Shown: positions 1 through 5,944, counted from the first letter of the stretch. The stretch: 6,037 nucleotides of DNA from Deltaproteobacteria bacterium (GCA_030667105.1 DAOUWN010000149.1:1-6037); one strand, 5' to 3'. Numbers and translations are program-made. Notes: generated from the letters alone by a model not told the origin.

Positions 1-181
1 GGACACCCTTGGAATTCTTAAGCCCTATTCGCTCAATCTGCTCAGCATCGATATTAAGGACCTTTTTGGATATCTCGCCCTTTGCCTTCTGGCTTGCTGA
101 CCGCCGGACTTCGAAAAAATAGTAAAATCCGCCCAACAGGAGCAGAATGACTGAAAGAATAGCTATCTTTCTCGGGTTCAT
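1..181 (-). CDS. DUF4340 domain-containing protein, N-terminal fragment (gene continues beyond window start)
   Basis: Sixty codons are visible, beginning MNPRKIAILSVILLLLGG. One hydrophobic segment (about residues 5-22) follows a short basic N-terminus and fits an uncleaved signal anchor. After it comes a Lys/Arg-rich stretch and then VLNIDAEQIERIGLKN, which fits the opening beta strand of DUF4340 proteins. The ATG overlaps the stop of the GldG-family gene in an ATGA arrangement (4 bases), implying translational coupling; the only ribosome-binding-like sequence is a weak GAGAAG about 9 bases upstream. DUF4340 proteins are known as the usual fourth gene of gldAFG-like ABC operons and are thought to be membrane-anchored periplasmic accessories; the molecular function is unknown. 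The family call rests on a short N-terminus plus strong gene context, so it is probable rather than certain. Most of the protein lies outside the window. Confidence 0.75.
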   Translation of the reverse strand, partial: MNPRKIAILSVILLLLGGFYYFFEVRRSASQKAKGEISKKVLNIDAEQIERIGLKNSKGV

Positions 182-1782
182 CCGTACGATCTTCTCGTGC
201 GCAAGACGATAATACCAAAAAGCAGAATCGCACCAGGAAGCAAGACGACAGATGTCCAGAACAGGATACGCCCTTGCGTGTGGGAAAGGACTACAGGCTG
301 GTTCAGTTCTTCCTTGGGACGAATAGCAATGAGGTCCTCTTCTTCGGCCAACCAGCTAAGGGCGTTCATGAAAAAATCCCGATTCCCGGAAAGGTTCAGA
401 TATGCGTTGCCCGCAAAGTCGGAATCTCCAAAAACAACGATTCTGGCTGGCCGCGGACCAGCCTCTCTGTCATCAGATTCTTTAGATTCCTCTGGTTTGT
501 CTCCATCTGCTTCCTCGATTTTTTCCTTGATTGTCGAGACCACAGCCACTGCTATGGGTCCCATGGTATCCTTGTCCTTGTCAAAAGATGCCCTGCCTTC
601 TTTTATCATTGCAAGGTCGGTCTCAGCCCAACTGCTTGGCCCGGTTTTGGCAAGTTCTGTGTTTTGCACATGCGAGGGCACATCTTCTGCCACGCCGATA
701 GAGCAGGCAACAGGAAAGAAAGATGCAGACTCAAAATCCCCTGTGATGGCGTGATAACCAGCGTACTGGGAGACAACAGGGGTCAGATAGTCCGCCCCGA
801 AGATTCTGCTCAGTTTGTCCACAATGATGTTCTTTCCAACTTCTATGCCGTAGGATTTCAGGAATGCTGCAAGACCCGTATCGGTTTCAGGATCAATGAG
901 GATCAACAGATGCCCCCCCTCGTCAACAAACTGCTTAAGGATAGAGATCTCTTCCGGGAAGAGGGCCTTTTTAGGCCCTGCAATGATGAGCACAGAAGCG
1001 TCTGCCGGCACCTCATGGGCTCGCATCAGAAGAATGTCTCGGACTGCGTAATTCTGGTCCTTTATGGCTTCCTTTGCAGCGCTGTAGCCGTCCTTGCCGT
1101 GATTGTCGGTGGATTTTTCGTCATGTCCGGTCATAAAGTATATGACCTTTTCCTCATCGCGGATGACACGCAACAGGGCATTGGTGAGTTTCTGTTCGTC
1201 AGCCAGTGTGATCCTTTCCTCACGGGTCTCTGTCTCCACCACCACGGTGCCGTAGGTCGTGATCTTGTATCGTCTCGCCTTTCCAGGGAAGCGATCCGGG
1301 TCGACAAACTCAAAGGAGAACTCGCGCGAGCCGTAGGCATACTGGTCCAGGAGGTCTTTTGCCGCTTGAGCCTCCGGCGCTCCCTCCTGGTAAAAGGCCG
1401 TGGTATGGACCGGCTTGTCCAGATTTTTCAATATCTTTGTCGTCTGTTCGGAAAGAGTGAATCTTTTGGTGGCTGTGAGGTCGAATCGCGCACTGTGTCT
1501 GGCGGAAATCGCCTCCACAAAGATCAGAATGCCTAAAACGAGCAAGACCAGGATAAAGGCATTGGCCCCGTGTCGGGTTGATCGCATCCTGAAATAGTCC
1601 CTGATTGTCTTGAAATTTCCTGCCGCATAAGCGGCAAGACACAAAAGACCGACAAGCCAGCCGATCCAGACGTAGCTTTGTGCAGCAGGTATCATGCCGT
1701 AGGTTATGGCGGCGGCCACGATGATGATAAACCCGGCATATCCCAGGGCGGAAAAGGTCTTTGTTGGGTCTATCCTCGCCAT
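178..1782 (-). CDS. GldG-family ABC transporter accessory membrane protein (ABC_transp_aux type)
   Basis: A 534-residue protein from the chosen start. Three hydrophobic segments lie near the N-terminus (about 14-33, 36-55, 73-93), then a large extracytoplasmic region and a last membrane helix (about 506-527) with a short Arg-rich tail. Family hallmarks are RFDLTATKRFTLS (99-111) just after helix 3, a TGHDE segment (218-222), GGHLLILIDPETD (289-301), VVFGDSDFAGNAYL (449-462) and a GNRDFFMNALSWL segment (466-478). These match the GldG / PF09822 family, which accompanies ABC-2 permeases. A very acidic, Lys/Glu/Asp-rich linker (about 419-444) looks like a variable insert. An upstream ATG at 1830 would overlap the permease gene by 61 bases; the ATG at 1782 has GGAG eight bases upstream and a 13-base overlap, so it is preferred. 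It probably works with the ATPase and permease as a periplasm-facing subunit. In Bacteroidetes GldG is linked to gliding; elsewhere the role is unknown. Confidence 0.9.
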   Translation of the reverse strand: MARIDPTKTFSALGYAGFIIIVAAAITYGMIPAAQSYVWIGWLVGLLCLAAYAAGNFKTIRDYFRMRSTRHGANAFILVLLVLGILIFVEAISARHSARFDLTATKRFTLSEQTTKILKNLDKPVHTTAFYQEGAPEAQAAKDLLDQYAYGSREFSFEFVDPDRFPGKARRYKITTYGTVVVETETREERITLADEQKLTNALLRVIRDEEKVIYFMTGHDEKSTDNHGKDGYSAAKEAIKDQNYAVRDILLMRAHEVPADASVLIIAGPKKALFPEEISILKQFVDEGGHLLILIDPETDTGLAAFLKSYGIEVGKNIIVDKLSRIFGADYLTPVVSQYAGYHAITGDFESASFFPVACSIGVAEDVPSHVQNTELAKTGPSSWAETDLAMIKEGRASFDKDKDTMGPIAVAVVSTIKEKIEEADGDKPEESKESDDREAGPRPARIVVFGDSDFAGNAYLNLSGNRDFFMNALSWLAEEEDLIAIRPKEELNQPVVLSHTQGRILFWTSVVLLPGAILLFGIIVLRTRRSYG

Positions 1783-2537
1783 TTCTTTGACTCCAGAGAC
1801 CGCATGGTCATAAAGAGAAAGAGAATGCAAAAGTCGATATAATAGATCACATCTCGAGAATCGATCACACCCCTTGCAAATCCCTCAAAGTGGTCAAGGA
1901 GCGAAAGGTGAGACAGGACCTTTCCGAGTGAAGGCCCAACAAAGGTCTCAGACCAGCCGATGAGCCAGAACATAAGGATCGCCCCAAAGGAGATGACAGC
2001 GGCCACGATCTGGTTTTCCGTAAGTGAGGAAACCAAAAGCCCGAGGGCGATAAAAGCAGCGCCCATAAGGAAGAGGCCGAGATAACCAGACAATATCGGC
2101 CCGCTATCCGGTTTGGCAAAGAGCCATAGAAGAATCGGATAGAGCCATGTGAGGGCAAGCATGACGAAAAATACGACCAGGCAGGCAACGAATTTTCCCA
2201 GGAGCAACTCGGTTTCCCGAACGGGATAACTCAGGAGCAGTTCAAGGGTCCCTGACTTTTTCTCCTCGGCAAAAAGACGCATGGTCAGAAGCGGCATCAT
2301 CAAGAGCATAATAACGCTCATATTTGCGAACATGGGATTCACGACCATTTCTGTCACATTGATTCCGTCAATGCCCGGCATTCTCATGGCCTGCATGCTG
2401 ATCATGCTGAAATAGGCAAAGGCGCTGTAAAAAAGGTAGCCGGAAAGCACCAAAAAAATAGTCGTCACTACATAGGCGATGGGAGAAGAAAAATAGACAT
2501 ACAGCTCTCGCCGTAAAATGGCATAAAAATTTCTCAT
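1770..2537 (-). CDS. ABC-2 type transporter permease (GldF/NosY-like)
   Basis: A 255-residue polytopic membrane protein with about six hydrophobic segments (roughly 20-42, 68-88, 113-138, 150-171, 176-196, 228-247). Between segments 2 and 3 sits LLTMRLFAEEKKSGTLELLL (84-103), the conserved cytoplasmic coupling motif of the GldF/NosY class of ABC-2 permeases, and the C-terminus TMRSLESKKWRG is also typical. Length agrees with the family (about 240-260). It should form the membrane channel that pairs with the ATPase encoded 14 bases upstream. The start codon at 2537 has no strong ribosome binding site close by; a GAGGAG at the end of the ATPase gene lies about 17 bases upstream, so coupling to upstream translation is likely. 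Its 3' end overlaps the GldG-family gene by 13 bases. The transported substrate cannot be inferred. Confidence 0.93.
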   Translation of the reverse strand: MRNFYAILRRELYVYFSSPIAYVVTTIFLVLSGYLFYSAFAYFSMISMQAMRMPGIDGINVTEMVVNPMFANMSVIMLLMMPLLTMRLFAEEKKSGTLELLLSYPVRETELLLGKFVACLVVFFVMLALTWLYPILLWLFAKPDSGPILSGYLGLFLMGAAFIALGLLVSSLTENQIVAAVISFGAILMFWLIGWSETFVGPSLGKVLSHLSLLDHFEGFARGVIDSRDVIYYIDFCILFLFMTMRSLESKKWRG

Positions 2538-2551
2538 GGATCCAGGTGGTT

Positions 2552-3484
2552 CTACTCCTCTTCAGTCACCAGGCTAACAAAGATATCTTCCAGGCTCGGC
2601 CGGATGGTCTTCATTTCAAGGAGCGACCACCCACCCCTTACGATCGACTCTGCAATAGTATCACGGACATCCCTGCCCGGTTCCATCTCCAAATCATACT
2701 GAAATGTGTGATCTGCCGACGTATCCCTCACAGAAGCCTCGGCAATGCCCGGCAAAGCCTCAATCCTTGCCAGGACGTCAGCCCGCGGCCCCTTGACTTG
2801 CAGGAGGATCTTTCTTGAATCTTTGCCGGCCAACCCTTCAGGGGTGTCTTCCGCCACAATACGCCCCTCATTCATGATCACAACCCTCTGGCAGATCACG
2901 CTCACTTCCGGAAGGATGTGACTACTGAGGATCACGGTCTTGTATCCGGCAAAACTCTTCATAAGTTCGCGGATTTCTATGATCTGTTTGGGGTCCAGTC
3001 CGATTGTAGGTTCGTCAAGGATCAGGATGTCAGGATCATTCAAGATCGCCTGGGCGATACCGACCCTTTGTTGAAATCCCTTGGAGAGTTTTCCCACAAA
3101 CTGCTTGCGGACCTCGTGCAGGCCGCAACGCTCCGTGACCCGATCAACCTCTTTTGGCAGTTCCTTCCTCGGGACACCTTTCACGTCCGCCACAAAACCA
3201 AGATAGGCATCTGTTCTCATCTCCTTGTAGAGGGGGACGTTTTCAGGAAGGTAGCCAAGCCGTTTTCGGATCTCAAGGGACCTGTCAAATACATCCAGGC
3301 CGTCGATGCGCGCCGAACCGGAAGTGGGCGGGAAAAAACCATTTAGCATTCTGATAGTTGTGGTTTTGCCTGCGCCGTTGGGTCCGAGAAACCCAACAAT
3401 CTCGCCCTTTTCCACTCGGAAGGAGATATCCTGAACTGCCGGGATTGTACCAAAATACTTGGATAAGTGATCGACTTGAATCAT
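2552..3484 (-). CDS. ABC transporter ATP-binding protein (GldA/CcmA-like)
   Basis: A 310-residue cytoplasmic ATPase with all ABC nucleotide-binding motifs: Walker A GPNGAGKTT (34-42), signature LSKGFQQR (133-140), Walker B ILILDEP (153-159) with catalytic Glu158, D-loop GLDP (162-165) and H-loop His189 in SSHIL. The Q-loop position carries Glu81 in GYLPENVPLY rather than Gln, which is usual in GldA-like ATPases. After about residue 220 a regulatory-type C-terminal domain follows, ending in SLEDIFVSLV (297-306), typical of single-domain exporters partnered with ABC-2 permeases. It is the first gene of the operon and energises the permease downstream. The ATG at 3484 gives the family-typical start MIQVDHLSKYFG; no good Shine-Dalgarno sequence precedes it. 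A sigma70-like promoter lies upstream. Residue-level motif evidence makes the ATPase call essentially certain; the GldA subgroup is inferred from the downstream GldF and GldG partners. Confidence 0.95.
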   Translation of the reverse strand: MIQVDHLSKYFGTIPAVQDISFRVEKGEIVGFLGPNGAGKTTTIRMLNGFFPPTSGSARIDGLDVFDRSLEIRKRLGYLPENVPLYKEMRTDAYLGFVADVKGVPRKELPKEVDRVTERCGLHEVRKQFVGKLSKGFQQRVGIAQAILNDPDILILDEPTIGLDPKQIIEIRELMKSFAGYKTVILSSHILPEVSVICQRVVIMNEGRIVAEDTPEGLAGKDSRKILLQVKGPRADVLARIEALPGIAEASVRDTSADHTFQYDLEMEPGRDVRDTIAESIVRGGWSLLEMKTIRPSLEDIFVSLVTEEE

Positions 3485-3537
3485 AGGGCTGAGCTGAAGC
3501 TAAGGACATTCGCAGTTTTGATTGACCATATCAAATA

Positions 3538-3565
3538 AACATAATGCAGAGGGCCTGTTTGTCAA
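3538..3565 (-). promoter_or_regulatory. sigma70-like promoter for the ABC operon
   Basis: On the minus strand a perfect -35 TTGACA (3560-3565) is followed after 16 bases by TATGTT (3538-3543), a 4/6 match to the -10 consensus. Transcription would start near 3530, giving a leader of about 45 bases before the ATPase start codon. The region just downstream is AT-rich. The position is right for the four-gene operon. No operator was recognised. Confidence 0.45.
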
Positions 3566-3671
3566 TGGTCCGCATGGTGGGAGTGGTCTTGCATAAGGGC
3601 TCGCTCAAAAATGACTTCACATTTTAATGTAAACCTGTTTCTTCGCGAACCCTAAACATTGATGAAGTCGT

Positions 3672-3702
3672 AAAAAGTCGTCACTCCGGTGAAAACCGGA
3701 GT
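3672..3702 (-). terminator. possible terminator for the YchF-like gene within the repeat
   Basis: Read on the minus strand, the perfect 8-bp hairpin ACTCCGGT-TTTC-ACCGGAGT is followed by GACGAC and then TTTTT. It sits about 115 bases after the stop codon of the YchF-like gene. The six-base gap between stem and T-run is longer than in a classical intrinsic terminator, so activity is uncertain. Confidence 0.3.
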
Positions 3703-3806
3703 CCAGAGCCTTTGTAACTAGCTGAATAAACTGGATTCCCGTGCCTGCCCCGGACCACGATCCGGGGTTCGCCGGAATGACAGAACGAGGTGTTTTTCGA
3801 CTTTTT
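3672..3806. repeat. composite palindromic intergenic repeat (REP/MITE-like)
   Basis: The element is bounded by the inverted pair AAAAAGTCG (3672-3680) and CGACTTTTT (3798-3806). Inside the left end is a perfect 8-bp hairpin, ACTCCGGT-GAAA-ACCGGAGT (3683-3702). The right half has a 7-bp hairpin, CCCCGGA-CCACGA-TCCGGGG (3748-3767). GGAGTCCAG (3698-3706) can pair with CTGGATTCC (3731-3739, 8 of 9), and ATTCC (3735-3739) with GGAAT (3774-3778). The terminal segments TCACTCCGG and CCGGAATGA are also near-inverted copies. The nested symmetry and the motifs 'CCGGAATGAC' and 'CTGGATTCCCG' resemble non-coding repeats dispersed in many deltaproteobacterial genomes; that resemblance is from memory. The ends may extend to about 3659 and 3809. 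No transposase is present. Confidence 0.75.
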
Positions 3807-3815
3807 TCGAGACCG

Positions 3816-4850
3816 TCAAACATTGAAACGGAAATAAATGACATCACCATCTTGCACGATGTAGCCCTTTCCCTCAAGGCAGACCTTGGCCTCCTTCTTG
3901 GCCTGCTGGTAAGAGCCTGCAGCGACCAGATCATCATAGGCCAGGACCTCGGCGCGGATGAAGCCTTTTTTCATATCCGAGTGGATCACGCCGGCCGCTT
4001 CCAGGGCCGTAGTCTCTCGGGGGATCAACCAACAGCGCACTTCATCGTTTACCACAGTAAAAAATGAAACAAGACCTAACAAATCGCAGGAACTGTGAAT
4101 CACACGTTCCGCGGCAGGGCTGTCCACGTGATAAGCGGCGAGAAATTCTCCGGCCTCTTCCGGAGAGAGTTCGGAGAGATCCATTTCCAGTTTTCCACGA
4201 ACTGCCAGGGCATTGGAAAAGGCAGGGGGGCCTTCCCATGCCGGGATGTCGTCATTTTCCTCGCCATTGTTGAAAATGGTCAGGACCGGTTTGGCGGAAA
4301 GAAGGGCATATCCTTTCAAAAGCGGAGCCCGAGCCAGATCAGGCCGGTCCCGCAGGGGCCTCTCGTCTTCAAGGACCTTGAGGCATGCTTCCAGCAGTCC
4401 CAGCTCATCATTTGTCTCTTTTCCACGTTTTCTGTCCAGACCGATGCGTTCGATTCGCTTCTCCACAACCACAAGATCAGCAAAGATCATCTCACTTTCA
4501 AGGCTCATCAGGTCCTCTCTGGGGTGATGGGCCTGGTCTCCGGGCTGATCAAAATTTCGCACCACGTGGACCAGGGCATCCGAAGGACGAATCTCACTCC
4601 AAAGGCCTTCGTCTCGCTTTCCGTCATGGCCAAGGCCCTTTGCCGTGCGGGGGAGGATGTACTCCAACCGGGCGTACACGGTTTTTCTTGGCTTGATGAG
4701 TTTGCGCAAGGCATCCACCCGTTGATCCGGCACTCGAACCGTGCCTATCGCGGGCCCCTTTTGGGCCCACTGTTCTGGTTTGGTGCTGGTAAGTATTTGA
4801 AAGATGGTGGATTTGCCTGATTCAGGAAGGCCGACGATTCCGAGTCTCAT
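3816..4850 (-). CDS. YchF/Obg-like NTPase with DUF933 (TGS) domain, divergent paralogue
   Basis: A 344-residue protein, slightly shorter than bacterial YchF (about 363). The P-loop GLPESGKST (7-15) and following IF match the Obg/YchF G1 motif. VPDQRVDALRKLIKPRKTV (40-58) and SDALVHVVRNF (90-100) align with YchF segments on either side of switch II. NNGE (194-197) occupies the NxxE position that in YchF replaces NKxD and favours ATP. The C-terminal TGS/DUF933 region is strongly conserved: VRCWLIP, AAGVIHSDMKKGFIRAEV (285-302), EGKGYIVQDGDVIYFRFNV (326-344). However, the expected DxxG (normally in a DIAGLVKG context) is replaced by YILPRTAKG (64-72), and the switch I segment is also absent. YchF binds ribosomes and responds to stress; this paralogue may keep the TGS interaction with altered catalysis. 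An in-frame stop lies two codons upstream of the ATG, so the start is firm; no clear Shine-Dalgarno sequence is seen. It is separated from both neighbours by repeats. Confidence 0.9.
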   Translation of the reverse strand: MRLGIVGLPESGKSTIFQILTSTKPEQWAQKGPAIGTVRVPDQRVDALRKLIKPRKTVYARLEYILPRTAKGLGHDGKRDEGLWSEIRPSDALVHVVRNFDQPGDQAHHPREDLMSLESEMIFADLVVVEKRIERIGLDRKRGKETNDELGLLEACLKVLEDERPLRDRPDLARAPLLKGYALLSAKPVLTIFNNGEENDDIPAWEGPPAFSNALAVRGKLEMDLSELSPEEAGEFLAAYHVDSPAAERVIHSSCDLLGLVSFFTVVNDEVRCWLIPRETTALEAAGVIHSDMKKGFIRAEVLAYDDLVAAGSYQQAKKEAKVCLEGKGYIVQDGDVIYFRFNV

Positions 4851-4903
4851 GGTTTATGAACGCACCAGATTCTATCGCAATTTCCAGCAAGGTTTCTTTC
4901 AAC

Positions 4904-4926
4904 GATAGATTATGATATAAACTATC
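4904..4926. repeat. 23-bp near-perfect inverted repeat in the divergent intergenic region
   Basis: The arms GATAGATTAT (4904-4913) and ATAAACTATC (4917-4926) are complementary at 9 of 10 positions around a 3-base centre. The size and symmetry fit a dimeric regulator site. It covers the -10 region of a possible minus-strand promoter for the YchF-like gene. It is very AT-rich, so chance is not excluded, and no regulator gene is in the window. Confidence 0.4.
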
Positions 4927-4942
4927 ACAGACCGTGTGGCAA
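4914..4942 (-). promoter_or_regulatory. possible promoter for the YchF-like gene
   Basis: On the minus strand TTGCCA (4937-4942, 5 of 6 to the -35 consensus) is spaced 17 bases from TATATC (4914-4919, 4 of 6 to the -10 consensus). The start would fall near 4907, some 57 bases ahead of the ATG. The match is moderate and the region is AT-rich, so this is tentative. Confidence 0.35.
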
Positions 4943-5041
4943 GATTTTGTGTCAGGCAGCATTTTCATACAACGACCAGACGAAGTATCAAACCCGTCAG
5001 TAACCATGACGTATTCTATGGGACAAACCTGCAAGGACAAT

Positions 5042-5123
5042 CACGAAAGCACAATAGAGGAAAAACACGAAATCGTTTTTCTTCTTTTTTTTCTTCGTGC
5101 TTTCATACTTTCGTGCTTTCGTG
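5042..5123. repeat. CACGAAAGCAC-type palindromic intergenic repeat
   Basis: A perfect 11-bp inverted pair, CACGAAAGCAC (5042-5052) and GTGCTTTCGTG (5113-5123), encloses 60 bases. Inside are a second small hairpin, AAAAAC (5061-5066) with GTTTTT (5075-5080), a T-rich tract (5076-5095), and a direct duplication of TTCGTGCTTTC (5094-5104 and 5110-5120) at a 16-base period. The plus-strand frame through it translates into low-complexity Phe/Leu-rich sequence, so it is judged non-coding. Similar CACGAAA/TTTCGTG repeats are remembered from deltaproteobacterial intergenic regions; this needs a genome search to confirm. Confidence 0.65.
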
Positions 5124-5158
5124 GTGGGTTTGTTTCTTTTCGTTCCGGCCTATCCGGA

Positions 5159-5932
5159 TTGCGACTAAAGAGAACACTCAGCCTCGCCGCTTTTGTCCTT
5201 TTAGCTCTTGTCATATCGACGGCAAGCGATGGGGCCGACGGATTCCCGAAACCCAAAGGGCTTGTCAATGACTTTGCCAACGTCATTGAACCTCAATATG
5301 AACAGAGATTGACGCAGGTGACGGGCGAGCTTCTGAGAAAGACAGGTGTCACCGTGGTCGTAGTTACCATGCCGGACATTGAAGGTGAAGATTACAACGA
5401 ATACGCAAACCGCCTGTATGCTGCATGGGGAATCGGGAAAAAAGGGGAAGATCGAGGCGTACTTATCTTCGTAGCATCAAAAGAGCGCAAAATGCGCATC
5501 GAGACCGGATACGGTGTAGAGGGAATAATTCCCGACGGCCTTGCAGGGGAGATCCGTGACCAATACATGATTCCCTATCTGAAGCAGGATCGTTTTGGGG
5601 AAGGGCTCTTAAATGGCGCCCTTGCAATAGCACAGATCATTGCAAAGGATGCCGGCGTAGGCCTTACAGGCCAGGGGCCTGTCAGAAGAGCCCCAAAGCA
5701 GCGCTCCGGCCTTTCAGGTTTGTTGATCACTTTGATCTTTCTGGGACTCCTCTTTTCCATGGGTAGGAGACGAGGCGGCATGTGGCCGCTTTTGCTCCTC
5801 ATGTTCATGGGCGGCCGTGGCGGCGGCTATGGCCGTGGCGGTTTTGGGGGCAGCTTCGGCGGTTTTGGGGGCGGCTTCGGCGGTTTTGGGGGCGGTTTGA
5901 GCGGAGGCGGCGGGGCTGGCGGGAGTTTTTGA
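5159..5932 (+). CDS. secreted/membrane-anchored TPM-domain protein (YgcG-like) with glycine-rich tail
   Basis: From a TTG start the product is 257 residues: a signal peptide (MRLKRTLSLAAFVLLALVIS, about 1-26), a TPM domain (about 33-155), a membrane helix (about 184-201), a second hydrophobic stretch (208-219) and a Gly-rich tail (219-257). TPM hallmarks are LVNDFANVIEP (35-45), GVTVVVVTMPDIEG (63-76), AAWGIGKKGEDRGVLIFVA (88-106), RIETGYGVEGIIPDGLAGEI (113-132) and a following YMIPYLKQDRFGEGL. TPM proteins sit in the cell envelope; the domain is implicated in photosystem repair in plants but its bacterial role is unclear. The frame remains open upstream to 4934, with ATG codons at 5006 and 5018, but those starts would translate the intergenic repeat and bury the signal peptide, so TTG at 5159 is favoured although it lacks a good Shine-Dalgarno sequence. 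The usual LemA partner gene is not adjacent. Confidence 0.88.
   Translation: MRLKRTLSLAAFVLLALVISTASDGADGFPKPKGLVNDFANVIEPQYEQRLTQVTGELLRKTGVTVVVVTMPDIEGEDYNEYANRLYAAWGIGKKGEDRGVLIFVASKERKMRIETGYGVEGIIPDGLAGEIRDQYMIPYLKQDRFGEGLLNGALAIAQIIAKDAGVGLTGQGPVRRAPKQRSGLSGLLITLIFLGLLFSMGRRRGGMWPLLLLMFMGGRGGGYGRGGFGGSFGGFGGGFGGFGGGLSGGGGAGGSF
5837..5898 (+). repeat. 21-bp tandem repeat encoding GGFGG(S/G)F
   Basis: Three copies of a 21-base unit (GGCGGTTTTGGGGGC plus AGCTTC, GGCTTC and a diverged last end) run in frame through the 3' end of the TPM gene. They start at 5837, 5858 and 5879. The first two copies differ by one base, which suggests recent duplication by slippage. Each unit adds seven residues to the glycine-rich tail. 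Confidence 0.85.
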
Positions 5933-5944
5933 AGGGATCCTTTC

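Larger units (their letters stand above)
3485..3815. other. intergenic region between the YchF-like gene and the ABC operon
   Basis: This 331-base stretch has no credible gene. The half next to the ATPase gene (3485-3570) carries its putative promoter. Positions 3571-3658 hold nothing recognised except two short palindromes, ACATTTTAATGT (3619-3630) and TTCGCGAA (3642-3649). The remaining part, about 3659-3809, is a composite inverted-repeat element described separately. Open frames crossing the region on both strands read through the repeat and show no protein-like features. Confidence 0.7.
4851..5158. other. divergent intergenic region between the YchF-like and TPM-domain genes
   Basis: About 308 bases separate the two divergent genes. 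The part next to the YchF-like gene holds the possible promoter and the 23-bp inverted repeat. Positions about 4945-5035 show no recognised signal. Positions 5042-5123 are a palindromic repeat rich in CACGAAA/TTTCGTG. No convincing plus-strand promoter for the TPM gene was found. Long frames stay open across this region on both strands, but only a weak coding-like stretch on the minus strand (4851-5040) attracts attention. Confidence 0.6.

Noticed and set aside
274..1536. A 420-codon open frame on the plus strand opposite the GldG-family gene
   Set aside because: It lies wholly antisense to a well supported gene with clear family motifs, and its translation is rich in Cys, His and Arg with no domain pattern; it is a shadow frame.
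1783..1830. Upstream ATG at 1830 as the start of the GldG-family protein
   Set aside because: It would extend 61 bases into the permease gene and lacks a ribosome binding site, whereas ATG 1782 has GGAG at eight bases.
3672..3806. CRISPR array or tRNA-like cloverleaf
   Set aside because: The structured region has inverted rather than regularly spaced direct repeats, and it lacks tRNA signatures such as the TTCGANNC T-loop in the right place and an anticodon stem.
3617..3937. A 106-codon minus-strand frame across the repeat and the 3' end of the YchF-like gene
   Set aside because: Its sequence comes from the palindromic repeat and an alternative frame of the NTPase; no ribosome binding site or protein family features.
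4095..4820. A 241-codon plus-strand open frame opposite the YchF-like gene
   Set aside because: It is antisense to the conserved NTPase, has no start signal and no recognisable motif.
5041..5286. An 81-codon minus-strand frame covering the CACGAAA repeat and TPM signal peptide region
   Set aside because: Lys/Arg/Ser-rich low-complexity translation, antisense to the TPM gene start, no translation signals.
5837..5932. Glycine-rich tail as a frameshift artefact
   Set aside because: Glycine-rich C-termini are normal for YgcG-like TPM proteins, and the frame is kept through to a stop codon 26 bases before the next gene.
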